From Bacillota bacterium (lineage in GTDB: Bacteria; Bacillota; Clostridia; Christensenellales; Aristaeellaceae), in NCBI GenBank assembly GCA_023443705.1, contig JAEZTD010000051.1:1-13507 (forward strand): a DNA stretch of 13,507 bases. Direction: 5' to 3'. The notes under the pieces were generated by a model, which was given only the letters and a program-made list of their open reading frames with translations, had not been told where the DNA came from and did not search any database. Position numbers and translations under genes: made by a program. Below, piece after piece: positions 1 through 7,470 of this stretch. Within the stretch, counting starts at the first letter, position 1; each line of letters opens with the position of its first letter.

Positions 1-1
1 G

Positions 2-1039
2 CACATGCCCGCGCTCTCCAGGCTCAAGGACGTGGAAATGGTCGCCTTCTGCGACATCATCGAAGAGCGCGCCCGGAAGGCCGCCGTGCAGTTTGGTTCC
101 GCCGAAGCGAAGGTGTTCACCGACTACCGCGAACTGCTCAAGCTCGATCTGGACGCTGTGAACGTATTGACGCCCAACAAGTCCCATTCGCCCATCACCG
201 TGGATGCGCTGGAGGCGGGCAAGCATGTCATGTGCGAAAAGCCGATGGCCATCAACACCGAGGAAGCCGTGAAGATGGTCGAGGCGGCCAAGCGCACCGG
301 AAAGAAGCTGACCATCGGCTACCAGAACCGCTTCCGCCCCGACAGCATGTACCTGAAAAAGTGCATTGAAGCGGGCGATCTGGGCGACATCTACTACGCC
401 CGCGCGCTGGCCATCCGCCGCCGGGCGGTGCCCACCTGGGGCGTGTTCCTGGACGCGGAGCAGCAGGGCGGCGGCCCGCTGATCGACATCGGCACCCACG
501 CGCTGGACCTGACGCTGTGGGAAATGGACAACTACGAGCCGGACATGGTTGTGGGCAGCGTGTTCAGAAAGCTCGGCGACAACGAGAACTCCGCCAACGC
601 CTGGGGCCCCTGGGACCCCAAGGAGTTCACCGTCGAGGACAGCGCCTTCGGCTTCGTCCGGATGAAGAACGGCGCGACCATTGTGCTGGAGAGCTCCTGG
701 GCGCTCAACATGATCGACGCCAACGAAGCCAAGACGATTCTGTGCGGCGACAAGGCCGGCGCGGACATGCTGGGCAAGGACGGCGCCCTTCGCATCAACG
801 GCGAGCGCTTCTCCAAGATGTACGTGACCGAACCGGCGCTGACCGCCGGCAGCGTGGCCTTCTTTGACGGCGACCTGGGCGGCAACGCGGAGGATGTGGA
901 AGCCCGCATGTGGATCGACCACGTGAAGGACGATTCAAAACCCCTCGTCGTTAAACCCGAGCAGGCGCTGGTGGTCACGCAGATCCTCGAGGCCATCTAC
1001 GAGTCCGGCAAGACCGGGAAGCCCGTGTTCTTTAAGTAA
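2..1039 (+). CDS. Gfo/Idh/MocA-family oxidoreductase (5' end cut by window)
   Basis: NAD(P)-dependent sugar or polyol dehydrogenase-type enzyme of the Gfo/Idh/MocA family; the substrate cannot be read from the sequence. The reading frame is open to the window edge and codes His-Met-Pro-Ala-Leu at its start, the stretch that normally follows the glycine-rich nucleotide-binding loop of these proteins. The true start is therefore outside and roughly 20-25 residues with the GxGxxG loop are missing; the ATG at 5 is internal. Counting from that Met, the Rossmann strand ends in AFCDI (14-18), the family motif CEKP lies at 77-80 with the conserved Lys at 79, and DIGTH (161-165) opens the C-terminal substrate domain with the usual His. 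It ends in TAA and is followed 30 bp later by a terminator. The family call is firm; the function within the family is open. Confidence 0.93.
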   Translation, partial: HMPALSRLKDVEMVAFCDIIEERARKAAVQFGSAEAKVFTDYRELLKLDLDAVNVLTPNKSHSPITVDALEAGKHVMCEKPMAINTEEAVKMVEAAKRTGKKLTIGYQNRFRPDSMYLKKCIEAGDLGDIYYARALAIRRRAVPTWGVFLDAEQQGGGPLIDIGTHALDLTLWEMDNYEPDMVVGSVFRKLGDNENSANAWGPWDPKEFTVEDSAFGFVRMKNGATIVLESSWALNMIDANEAKTILCGDKAGADMLGKDGALRINGERFSKMYVTEPALTAGSVAFFDGDLGGNAEDVEARMWIDHVKDDSKPLVVKPEQALVVTQILEAIYESGKTGKPVFFK

Positions 1040-1068
1040 ACAAAAACCCCTGTATGTTTGGCCAGGTT

Positions 1069-1095
1069 GCCGCCGCGCATTTGCGCGGCGGTTTT
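1069..1095 (+). terminator. Intrinsic terminator of the oxidoreductase gene
   Basis: A 9-bp all-G/C stem (CCGCCGCGC at 1070-1078 pairs with GCGCGGCGG at 1083-1091) with loop ATTT is followed directly by TTTT. It sits 30 bp after the stop codon and before the next promoter. The T run is short, so termination may be incomplete. Confidence 0.8.
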
Positions 1096-1125
1096 GATAT
1101 TTCTCCGGGGGCCGCAAAATCGGGC

Positions 1126-1154
1126 TCCACATCCCGGGCGCTCTGGGGTATAAT
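1126..1154 (+). promoter_or_regulatory. Promoter of the D-cysteine desulfhydrase / WYL regulator unit
   Basis: A perfect -10 TATAAT lies at 1149-1154, with a 4-of-6 -35 TCCACA at 1126-1131 and a 17-bp spacer. Transcription would start near 1161, giving a leader of about 34 nt containing GGAGG at 1182-1186. Confidence 0.75.
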
Positions 1155-1194
1155 GGTAGCGCAATGCGTCTCACAGCGAATGGAGGAACCGTGA

Positions 1195-2259
1195 ATGAAC
1201 GAGAGGATGGAAGCCGCCAGGCGGCTGATCGAGAAGAAGCCCCGGGCCAGGCTGGGTTTCTTTCCCACACCCCTTCACAGGCTGGACGCGCTTTCCAATA
1301 AGCTGGGCGTCAGCCTGTACATCAAGCGCGACGACTTTTCCGGCATGAGCCTTTTCGGCGGCAACAAGATCCGGAAGCTGGAGTTTCTGATGGGCGACGC
1401 GGTGGCGAAGGGCTGCGACACGGTGTTCACCTACGGCGCGACCCAGTCGAACCACGCCATGCAGACCGTCACTGCCTGCCGCCGCTTGGGTCTCAATCCC
1501 ATTTTATACCTGAACGCCTACGTGGAGCCGGATGAGGCGGACCTTCGCGCCAACATGTTGCTGGACGCGATCCTCGGCGCGGAGCTGCATGTGGTCAGGG
1601 GCGAACCGGGGGAGACCGAGGCGGATACCGAACGGCGGTGCTTCGCGCTGGGCAGCGCCCACGCGGCGCGGCTTGAAGCCGAGGGTCACCGCTCGTATGA
1701 TGTCCCGCTGGGCGGCGCGAACGAAGTCGGCTCCGCCGCGTTTGCGGCCGGGTATCTGGAGCTCATGGCGCAGTGCGAGGCGATGGGCATCGATCCCGAC
1801 AGCGTCTACGTCGGCGCGGGCACCGGCGGCACGCTGGCCGGCCTCGTGGCGGGGCGACAGCTTGCGGGCGGCGGGGCAAAGGTCGTGGCCATCGCGGTCA
1901 GCGAAAAGGGGCCGGAATACGAGGAGAAATGCGCGTCCCTCGCCAATGGGAGTCTTGCCTGGCTCGGCAGCGGCGAGCGGGTGGAGAAATCGGACTTTGC
2001 GGTAGACCGCGGGTACTTCGCCCCCGGCTATGAAAAGCCCAACGAGGCGGCTACCCGGGCGATCCGCCTCCTCGCCCGGACGGAGGGGCTTCTGGCCGAC
2101 CCGGTGTACACCGGAAAGGCCTTCGCGGGGCTTCTCGGGCACATCGAAAGCGGAAAAATCGCCCCCGGAAGCACCGCCATATTCTGGCACACCGGCGGCG
2201 CGACGGCGCTGTTCGCCGAGCGGGAAATTCTGGGCGACCTCGCCCGGGCGGACGGGTGA
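1195..2259 (+). CDS. D-cysteine desulfhydrase-like PLP enzyme
   Basis: PLP enzyme of the fold-II D-cysteine desulfhydrase / ACC deaminase family. The named family members release H2S, ammonia and pyruvate from D-cysteine, or open the ring of 1-aminocyclopropane-1-carboxylate. The cofactor lysine should be K58 in GGNKIRKLE (55-63). QSNH (84-87) binds the substrate carboxylate, GTGGT (209-213) cups the phosphate, and HTGG (332-335) lies near the C-terminus. At 354 aa it is slightly longer than typical DcyD proteins (about 330). The start at ATG 1195 is supported by GGAGG at 1182-1186, 8 nt upstream; a GTG at 1191 is out of frame. The WYL regulator follows after about 30 bp with no terminator, so the two are probably co-transcribed. 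Desulfhydrase and deaminase activity cannot be told apart with confidence here; desulfhydrase is more likely in an anaerobic Firmicute. Confidence 0.88.
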   Translation: MNERMEAARRLIEKKPRARLGFFPTPLHRLDALSNKLGVSLYIKRDDFSGMSLFGGNKIRKLEFLMGDAVAKGCDTVFTYGATQSNHAMQTVTACRRLGLNPILYLNAYVEPDEADLRANMLLDAILGAELHVVRGEPGETEADTERRCFALGSAHAARLEAEGHRSYDVPLGGANEVGSAAFAAGYLELMAQCEAMGIDPDSVYVGAGTGGTLAGLVAGRQLAGGGAKVVAIAVSEKGPEYEEKCASLANGSLAWLGSGERVEKSDFAVDRGYFAPGYEKPNEAATRAIRLLARTEGLLADPVYTGKAFAGLLGHIESGKIAPGSTAIFWHTGGATALFAEREILGDLARADG

Positions 2260-2292
2260 AGTGCGCGGGAAAGCGGGCGGCGGGTGGGCGGC

Positions 2293-3198
2293 ATGAAGAT
2301 TGACCGCCTGATGGGCATCCTCGCCGCCCTCATGCAGAACGAACGGGTGACGGCACCCTGCCTCGCTGAAAAATTTGAGGTCACCCGGCGCACCATCAGC
2401 CGGGACATTGACGCGCTCTGCCGGGCGGGCATCCCCATTGTCACCCGGCAGGGGGCGGGTGGCGGCCTGTCCATCGCGGAGGGCTACAGGCTGGACAGGA
2501 GCGTGCTGACCGCCGACGAACTTTCCGGCATCATCGCTGCGCTTCGCGGGATCGGCAGCGTGTCCGGGGAGTCTCAGGTCGAGCGCACGCTGGACAAGCT
2601 GCGCGTTGGAAGGGATGCCGCGGTATCCCTTCGGGAGCCGGTGGTCATCGACCTTGCGGCGCACCAGCGTGCAGGCCTTACGGATAAGATCGGAGGGCTC
2701 AAGCAGGCGATTCGGGAAAGCCGCCGGGTTGCATTCGATTATTTCAGCGAAAAGGGCGAGGCGAAAAGGGTTCTGGAGCCTTGCCTCGTGGTCTTTCAAT
2801 GGTCGGCGTGGTATGTGTTCGGCTTCTGCTGCGACCGGCTGGATTTTCGCCTGTTCAAGCTGACCCGGCTTTCAAACCTCCGGATACTGGACGAGCGCTT
2901 CGCGCCCCGGGAGATACCGCCCGAAAGGCGCAATTTTGGCGCTTTCCTTGAGGGCGGCGAGCGGCTGGTCGCGCTGTTTCACCCGTCGGCCAGACACCAG
3001 CTGATGGATGAGTACGGTCCGGACGCCTGGACCGTGGCGGAGGATGGCGCACTCAGACTGGAGGTCCGGTTTGCCAGCCGGCGGTACATCATCGCCTGGC
3101 TCCTGGGCTTTGGGAACAGGGTTCGGGTGCTGGAGCCGTCCAGCCTCGCCGGGGAAATCCGGGACGCCGCAGAAAAAATTCTTGCCCTGTACTCTTAA
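2293..3198 (+). CDS. HTH-WYL transcriptional regulator (YafY/DeoR-like)
   Basis: DNA-binding regulator with a ligand- or nucleic-acid-sensing WYL domain. From ATG 2293 it has 301 residues. A DeoR-like helix-turn-helix (about 18-48; APCLAEKFEVTRRTISRDID) is followed by the glycine-rich wing QGAGGG (53-58). The WYL domain lies at about 135-215 with WSAWYVFGF (170-178) as its signature and FRLFKLTRL (185-193) holding the conserved arginines. A WCX-like C-terminal region covers about 225-300. An in-frame GTG at 2284 would add three residues, but members of this family usually begin MKIDRL, so ATG 2293 is preferred. Neither start has a clean Shine-Dalgarno sequence; translation may be coupled to the upstream gene. 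Its stop codon overlaps a perfect inverted repeat at 3197-3220 in front of the flavoprotein gene, a plausible target for this regulator. Confidence 0.9.
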   Translation: MKIDRLMGILAALMQNERVTAPCLAEKFEVTRRTISRDIDALCRAGIPIVTRQGAGGGLSIAEGYRLDRSVLTADELSGIIAALRGIGSVSGESQVERTLDKLRVGRDAAVSLREPVVIDLAAHQRAGLTDKIGGLKQAIRESRRVAFDYFSEKGEAKRVLEPCLVVFQWSAWYVFGFCCDRLDFRLFKLTRLSNLRILDERFAPREIPPERRNFGAFLEGGERLVALFHPSARHQLMDEYGPDAWTVAEDGALRLEVRFASRRYIIAWLLGFGNRVRVLEPSSLAGEIRDAAEKILALYS

Positions 3199-3220
3199 CA
3201 GGACAGGGTGCTGTCCTGTT
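3197..3220. promoter_or_regulatory. Perfect 10-bp inverted repeat, candidate operator
   Basis: AACAGGACAG (3197-3206) and CTGTCCTGTT (3211-3220) are exact reverse complements separated by GGTG. The repeat overlaps the TAA of the WYL gene and ends 8 bp before the extended -10 element of the next gene, so it covers the -35 region. Only three T residues follow and there is no poly-T tract, so it is a weak terminator candidate. Its position fits an operator or activator site, possibly for the adjacent WYL regulator (inference). Confidence 0.65.
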
Positions 3221-3225
3221 TGGCG

Positions 3226-3234
3226 TGCTATGAT
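3226..3234 (+). promoter_or_regulatory. Extended -10 promoter of the flavoprotein gene
   Basis: TGCTATGAT is an extended -10 element: TGn followed by a 5-of-6 TATGAT. No good -35 hexamer lies at 16-18 bp, which suits an extended -10 promoter or one that needs an activator. Transcription from about 3241 would give a leader of about 22 nt containing GGGAGG at 3249-3254. Confidence 0.6.
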
Positions 3235-3262
3235 GGGCAAAAAGAACCGGGAGGCGGCATTT

Positions 3263-3703
3263 ATGGAACGTGGAGTCATCAAGCGGGCGGCGGAGATCAT
3301 CGCCCAGAACACCGCGTGCGGGAAACCCTCGGGCGGAGAGCTGTATTGCGTGCTGGCGCTGATGGACGATGAGACAGGCGGGCCGACCGCTTCGGCCATC
3401 ACCCCGGCGAGGGCGGAGGGCATCGAGTGGATCACCTTCTGCACCGGGCGCGAGAGCAACAAGGCACGGCGCGCCGGGCAGGCGAACCGCGCCGCCGTCT
3501 GCTTTGCCAGCGATTGTTATAACATTACGCTGACAGGCAGGGTGGAGGTCGTGACGGATGGGGCCGTCAAGCGCGAAATGTGGTACGACGGGCTCGAGAA
3601 CCACTTTTCCGGTGCGGACGACCCGAACTACTGCGTACTCCGCTTCCGCACGGAGCGTTATAACCTGCTGGTGGATTGGAAGGAAGCGCGGGGGGCGCTG
3701 TAA
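3263..3703 (+). CDS. Pyridoxamine 5'-phosphate oxidase-like flavoprotein
   Basis: Small split-barrel protein of the pyridoxamine-phosphate-oxidase / general stress protein 26-like family, which usually binds FMN, F420 or heme. It is too short and too divergent to be called the vitamin B6 enzyme PdxH. Visible family features are the strand ASAITPARAEGIEWITFCT (43-61), the phosphate-contact segment SNKARRAGQANRAAVCF (65-81), TGRVEVVTD (91-99) and the C-terminal strand CVLRFRTERYNLL (124-136). ATG 3263 (146 aa) is chosen because GGGAGG lies 8 nt upstream. The in-frame ATGs at 3230 and 3233 fall inside the likely -10 element and lack a ribosome-binding site. The stop TAA (3701-3703) coincides with the left edge of repeat copy 1, where the other copies read CAA, so the element may have set this protein's C-terminus. 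The physiological substrate is unknown. Confidence 0.85.
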   Translation: MERGVIKRAAEIIAQNTACGKPSGGELYCVLALMDDETGGPTASAITPARAEGIEWITFCTGRESNKARRAGQANRAAVCFASDCYNITLTGRVEVVTDGAVKREMWYDGLENHFSGADDPNYCVLRFRTERYNLLVDWKEARGAL

Positions 3704-3899
3704 GGCATCAAAAAACCCTGCGGATTTTTGATGCGCAGGGAAGGAGCCTTCGCGCGCCTGAAGTTCTCCGGAATTTCCGGGCGATGCGCTGACCAAAGGG
3801 AAAAATAGCGCCACCAGTGTGCGCACGGGTGGCGCTGTCCCGTTCCCGACACACGCCGTCGGGAACGACGGAAGCCTATCGGGACTTTGTTGACGGTCT
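3702..3899 (+). repeat. Interspersed structured repeat, copy 1
   Basis: About 198 bp, starting AAGGCATC and ending GACGGTCT, matching copies at 8955-9158 (same strand) and 9863-10064 (opposite strand). Four stem-loops are visible in order. H1 is GCATCAAAAA (3705-3714) with TTTTTGATGC (3725-3734). H2 is GAAGTTC with GAATTTC around loop TCCG, inside a CGCC/GGCG pairing. H3 is AGCGCCACC with GGTGGCGCT. H4 is CGTTCCCGAC (3841-3850) with GTCGGGAACG (3858-3867). The shared tail ACTTTGTTGAYGGTCT closes it. This is the most diverged of the three copies. Its flanks are not an exact direct repeat, although both begin GAAGCGCG (3683-3690 and 3900-3907). It fills the gap between two convergent genes. Confidence 0.85.
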
Positions 3900-3903
3900 G
3901 AAG

Positions 3904-3931
3904 CGCGCCGAGCGTTCGGGGCGGTTTTTTT
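3904..3931 (+). terminator. Intrinsic terminator of the flavoprotein gene, downstream of repeat copy 1
   Basis: CGCGCCGA (3904-3911) pairs with TCGGGGCG (3916-3923) with one G-G mismatch and loop GCGT, followed by seven T (3925-3931). On the minus strand no T run follows the stem, so it does not look like a terminator for icd, which converges from the right and stops at 3947. Confidence 0.75.
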
Positions 3932-3946
3932 CTGAGACGGACGCGC

Positions 3947-5143
3947 TTACGCCTGCAGCTTTTCCGCGATGGCGGCGATGAACGCCTCTGAGGTGACCGC
4001 CGTGGGCGAGCCGGTGGCGAGGGACGCGAGGTCCCGGGTCATGACGCCGGACTCGATGGTGTCAAGCGTCGCCTTTTCGAGCCGCTCCGCGAACGCCTCG
4101 AGGGGCTTGTTGCCGTCGAGCTCGCCGCGCTTTTTCAGCGCGCCGCTCCAGGCGAAGATGGTGGCCACCGGGTTGGTGGAGGTGGCCTCGCCCTTCAGGT
4201 AGCGGTAGTAGTGGCGGGTGACGGTGCCGTGGGCGGCTTCGTACTCGAACGCGCCGTCGGGGCTGACCAGCACGCTGGTCATCATCGCGAGCGACCCAAA
4301 GGCGGTGGACACGAGGTCGCTCATCACGTCGCCGTCGTAGTTTTTACAGGCCCAGATGAACCCGCCCTCCGAGCGCACCACGCGGGCGGCGGCGTCGTCG
4401 ATGAGGGTGTAGAAGTATTCGATGCCGGCCTTTTCAAACAGCGCCTTGTAGGTGCTGTCGTAGATCTCCTGGAAGATCAGCTTAAACGTCTGATCGTAGG
4501 TCTTCGAGATGGTGTCCTTGGTGGAGAACCACAGGTCCTGCTTTGCCCAGAGCGCGTAGCGGAAGCACGAGTGGGCGAAGGAGCGGATGGAATCGTCCTT
4601 GTTGTGCATCGCCTGAAGTAAGCCCGCGCCCTCAAAGTCGTACACCGCGGCGCGCATCACCATGCCGTCCTCCCCGGTAAAGACGAGCTCCGCCCTGCCG
4701 GGGCCGGGCACCCGCATCTCCACGGCGCGGTACACGTCGCCGTAGGCGTGGCGGGCGATGGTGATGGGCTTGACCCAGCGGGGGATGACGGGCTTTACGT
4801 TCTTGACCAGGATCGGCGAGCGGAACACCGTGCCGTCCAGCAGCGCGCGGATGGTGGCGTTGGGGCTCTTCCACATCTTCTTAAGCCCGTACTCCTCCAC
4901 GCGCTGGGCGTTGGGGGTGATGGTGGCGCACTTGACCGAGACGCCCAGCTTCTTGGCCGCCAGCGCGGATTCGATCGTGACCTTGTCATTGGTGGCGTCG
5001 CGGCTGGGAAGACCCAGGTCGAAGTACTCGGTGTTCAGCTGCACGTTGGGCTCGAGCAGCTGCTCTTTGATCATCTTCCACAGGATGCGCGCCATCTCAT
5101 CGCCGTCCATTTCGACGATGGGATTCATCGGGATGCGGCTCAT
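3947..5143 (-). CDS. icd: NADP-dependent isocitrate dehydrogenase
   Basis: Cytosolic enzyme that oxidises isocitrate to 2-oxoglutarate and CO2 with NADP+. The 398-aa protein belongs to the type shared with eukaryotic IDH1/2, not the E. coli type. Isocitrate contacts are seen in SPNATIR (S93, N95, R99), R108 in TVFRSP and R131 in ARHAYGD, with Y138 close by. Metal ligands should be D272 and D276 in YDGDVMSD, with D249/D250 donated across the dimer. GTVTRH (306-311) ends in the Arg-His pair that selects NADP over NAD. The ATG at 5143 has AGGAGA 8 nt upstream and overlaps the aconitase stop as ATGA (5140-5143), so the two are translationally coupled. Together with citrate synthase across the divergent promoter it points to 2-oxoglutarate for glutamate synthesis. 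No truncation or missing key residue is seen. Confidence 0.96.
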   Translation of the reverse strand: MSRIPMNPIVEMDGDEMARILWKMIKEQLLEPNVQLNTEYFDLGLPSRDATNDKVTIESALAAKKLGVSVKCATITPNAQRVEEYGLKKMWKSPNATIRALLDGTVFRSPILVKNVKPVIPRWVKPITIARHAYGDVYRAVEMRVPGPGRAELVFTGEDGMVMRAAVYDFEGAGLLQAMHNKDDSIRSFAHSCFRYALWAKQDLWFSTKDTISKTYDQTFKLIFQEIYDSTYKALFEKAGIEYFYTLIDDAAARVVRSEGGFIWACKNYDGDVMSDLVSTAFGSLAMMTSVLVSPDGAFEYEAAHGTVTRHYYRYLKGEATSTNPVATIFAWSGALKKRGELDGNKPLEAFAERLEKATLDTIESGVMTRDLASLATGSPTAVTSEAFIAAIAEKLQA

Positions 5144-7326
5144 GCTTCTCTCTCCTTTGCGGCCGAAGCGTAGTAGTTCATCAGGCAGCCGTCCAAGAGG
5201 ATGCGGCGCTCTTCGGCGTCGAGGCCATCCAGCCTGAGGGGGATCTTTCGGCCGTCCGAGAGCCGCGTGGCCGTCATCTCGGATTCGCCGCCCTCGACCG
5301 CGGCGCGGATGTTTTCGATGAGGAGGAGGTCGCCCACCCCGCCCGGCGCTTCGTCCGTGGTGAAGGGCAGGATGCCCCAGTTCACGAGGTTCGACCGGTA
5401 GCGCTTGGTGGCGTACTCCAGGCAGAGGTTTGCACGCCCGCCCAATACGCGCTGGCAGGAGGCCGCCTGCTCCCTCGCGGAGCCGTCGCCGGGGCGCACC
5501 GCCCAGATGGCGCTGGCGTAGCCGGTTTCGGCGGGGCTGGGCACAAGGCGCGCCCACGCTTCCGGCGCGGCGTCCCTGACCGCCTTGGCGCGGCCCACGT
5601 AGCCGGGGTCGCGGCGGGAGAGGGTGAAGTCCGAAAGCCGGACCGGGTTCGAGCGGTAGGAGGAGGTCTCGCCGGAGGGGATCAGCTCGTCCGTCGTGGT
5701 CACCGGATCGGTCAGAACCGACGCGACGGAGAGCAACAGGTTTTTCGGAAGCGGCCCGAACTTCGGCCAATCGGTGATGTTGGGGCCAAAGGTAAGCGGC
5801 TCATTCGGCTTTGCCGCGCCCCAGCCCCGGTAGACCCGCTTTTCGTAGACGGAGAGGTCCATCGGCTGGTCGTGGTCGGCGGGTGGCGCATAGTCGATTT
5901 CGTCCGCGCCGGTCAGCACGCCGCCGTTTCTCGCCGTGGCTGCGATGGAGCGCGCGTCCATCAGCGCCACCATCGCCAGCTGGCCCTCGCCGGGCTTCGA
6001 GCCCTCGCGGTTTCGGAAGTTGCGGGTGGTGTGGCGCACGGACAAGCCGCCGTTTGAGGGAACGTCGCCCGCGCCGAAGCAGGGGCCGCAGAAGGCGGGC
6101 TTGAGGAGCGCGCCGGCTTTCAGAAGCGTCTCGGCGACGCCGCTTTTCAGGATCTGGAGGTTCACCGGCACGGATGCGGGGTAGCACGAGAGCGAGAACG
6201 CCCCGCTGCCCACCGAGCCACCGGAAAGGATGGCCGCGGCCTCCGAAAGGTTGTCGTACAGGCCGCCGGCGCAGCCCGCGATCACGCCCTGATCCACCCA
6301 AACCTTGCCGCCCGAGACCTTCCCGGTCAGGCTGCCTTCGGGCAGCCCCTCGCGCACCTCAGCCTCCCGGAGGATGTCGCCGGGGTTTTCGAGGAGCGCG
6401 CGGATGGGCAGCGCGCTGGACGGGTGGAAGGGAAGCGCGATCATCGGCTCGATGGCCATTAGGTCCATTTCGATCATCGCATCGTAGTACGCGCCCTCGT
6501 CCGGGGAGAGCGATTTGAAGTCGCCCGTGCGGCCCGCGCGGCGGAAGAAGGATTCAGCGGTTTCATCGGTCTGCCACACGGAAGACAGGCAGGCGGTCTC
6601 GGTGGTCATCACGTCAAGCCCCAGCCTGAAATCCATCGGAAGGTTTTTGACGCCGGGGCCGACAAATTCCAGAATCTTGTTTTTTGCGAAGCCGTTTGCG
6701 TACACCGCTTCGCACAGGGCCAGGGCCGCGTCGTGGGGGCCGACGCCCGGCCGGGGCGCGCCCGTCAGGTAGACCAGAACGACATCCGGGCTCTTCACGT
6801 CGTAGGTGTTTCCCAGAAGCTGCTTGACCAGCTCCGGCCCGCCTTCGCCGACGCCCATCGTGCCCAGCGCGCCGTAGCGGGTGTGGCTGTCGGAGCCCAA
6901 GATCATGCCGCCCGAGCGCGCCATCGCCTCCCGCGCGTACTGGTGGATGACCGCGAAATTCGCCGGCACGTAGATGCCGCCGTACTTGACCGCCGCCGAC
7001 AGGCCGAAGGCGTGGTCGTCTTCGTTGATGGTGCCGCCCACCGCGCACAGCGAGTTGTGACAGTTGGTCAGCGCGTAGGGCATCGGAAAGCGCTTCATGC
7101 CGCTGGCACGCGCCGTCTGGATGATGCCGACGTAGGTGATGTCGTGGGAGATCAGGCTGTCAAACCTCAGGTGCAGCATGCCGTCCTTGAGCTGGGCGCC
7201 GGCGCCGTGGGCGCGCAGGATGCGCCCCGCGATCGTGCGCGACCGCTGCTCTTCGGAGGCCGCGGCATAAGGCTCCGGCCGACCGCCGCGCAAAATAACG
7301 CCGGATGCGGTCAATTTCACCATCAT
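5140..7326 (-). CDS. Aconitase-family hydratase (probable aconitate hydratase)
   Basis: Iron-sulfur hydratase expected to convert citrate to isocitrate through cis-aconitate, between citrate synthase and icd. The 728-aa protein shows the aconitase layout. SHDITY (60-65) and GSDSHT (144-149) lie in the N-terminal domain. The three cluster cysteines are C352 in GCAGGLYDN and C413/C416 in CGPC. TTRNFRNREGS (433-443) matches the substrate-binding RNF segment. The swivel domain carries GETSSYRSN (552-560) and RYRSNLVNWGILP (642-654). The first cysteine motif differs from the usual SCTNSS of AcnA/AcnB, so this is a divergent branch resembling E. coli YbhJ; aconitase activity is inferred mainly from its operon. 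GGAGG at 7332-7336 precedes two possible starts, ATG 7326 (5 nt) and ATG 7323 (8 nt), which differ by one residue. It is the first gene of a two-gene operon with icd. Confidence 0.9.
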   Translation of the reverse strand: MMVKLTASGVILRGGRPEPYAAASEEQRSRTIAGRILRAHGAGAQLKDGMLHLRFDSLISHDITYVGIIQTARASGMKRFPMPYALTNCHNSLCAVGGTINEDDHAFGLSAAVKYGGIYVPANFAVIHQYAREAMARSGGMILGSDSHTRYGALGTMGVGEGGPELVKQLLGNTYDVKSPDVVLVYLTGAPRPGVGPHDAALALCEAVYANGFAKNKILEFVGPGVKNLPMDFRLGLDVMTTETACLSSVWQTDETAESFFRRAGRTGDFKSLSPDEGAYYDAMIEMDLMAIEPMIALPFHPSSALPIRALLENPGDILREAEVREGLPEGSLTGKVSGGKVWVDQGVIAGCAGGLYDNLSEAAAILSGGSVGSGAFSLSCYPASVPVNLQILKSGVAETLLKAGALLKPAFCGPCFGAGDVPSNGGLSVRHTTRNFRNREGSKPGEGQLAMVALMDARSIAATARNGGVLTGADEIDYAPPADHDQPMDLSVYEKRVYRGWGAAKPNEPLTFGPNITDWPKFGPLPKNLLLSVASVLTDPVTTTDELIPSGETSSYRSNPVRLSDFTLSRRDPGYVGRAKAVRDAAPEAWARLVPSPAETGYASAIWAVRPGDGSAREQAASCQRVLGGRANLCLEYATKRYRSNLVNWGILPFTTDEAPGGVGDLLLIENIRAAVEGGESEMTATRLSDGRKIPLRLDGLDAEERRILLDGCLMNYYASAAKEREA

Positions 7327-7353
7327 TTCATCCTCCGGGTGACATTTTGCATC

Positions 7354-7382
7354 AGTATACAACAGCGTCGCCGCGAAATCAA
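7354..7382 (-). promoter_or_regulatory. Promoter of the aconitase-icd operon
   Basis: On the minus strand, -35 TTGATT (7377-7382; 4 of 6) and -10 TATACT (7354-7359; 5 of 6) are separated by exactly 17 bp. Transcription would start near 7347, about 20 nt before the ATG, with GGAGG in the leader. Confidence 0.8.
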
Positions 7383-7470
7383 GATGCTGCAGGATTACGT
7401 TTTTGGTTGTGCATTGGAGCGGCTGAAACCGATCTCTGAAAGGCATTTTTGAAATTTTCTGTTAAATGGC

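Noticed and set aside
1504..2799. 431-aa minus-strand open frame across the desulfhydrase and WYL genes
   Set aside because: It crosses two clearly coding plus-strand genes and their junction, and its sequence is Pro/Arg/Ala-rich without motifs; it is a shadow frame.
3008..3262. Upstream extension of the flavoprotein frame to ATG 3008 (or ATG 3230/3233)
   Set aside because: The extension overlaps the WYL gene in another frame and crosses the inverted repeat and the -10 element. Only ATG 3263 has a well-placed Shine-Dalgarno sequence and starts where family homology starts.
5144..5770. N-terminal extension of icd to 5770
   Set aside because: The extra stretch is antisense-free but out-of-frame aconitase coding sequence, and is Arg/Pro/Gly-rich. 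ATG 5143 gives the standard 398-aa enzyme, with a ribosome-binding site and an ATGA overlap.
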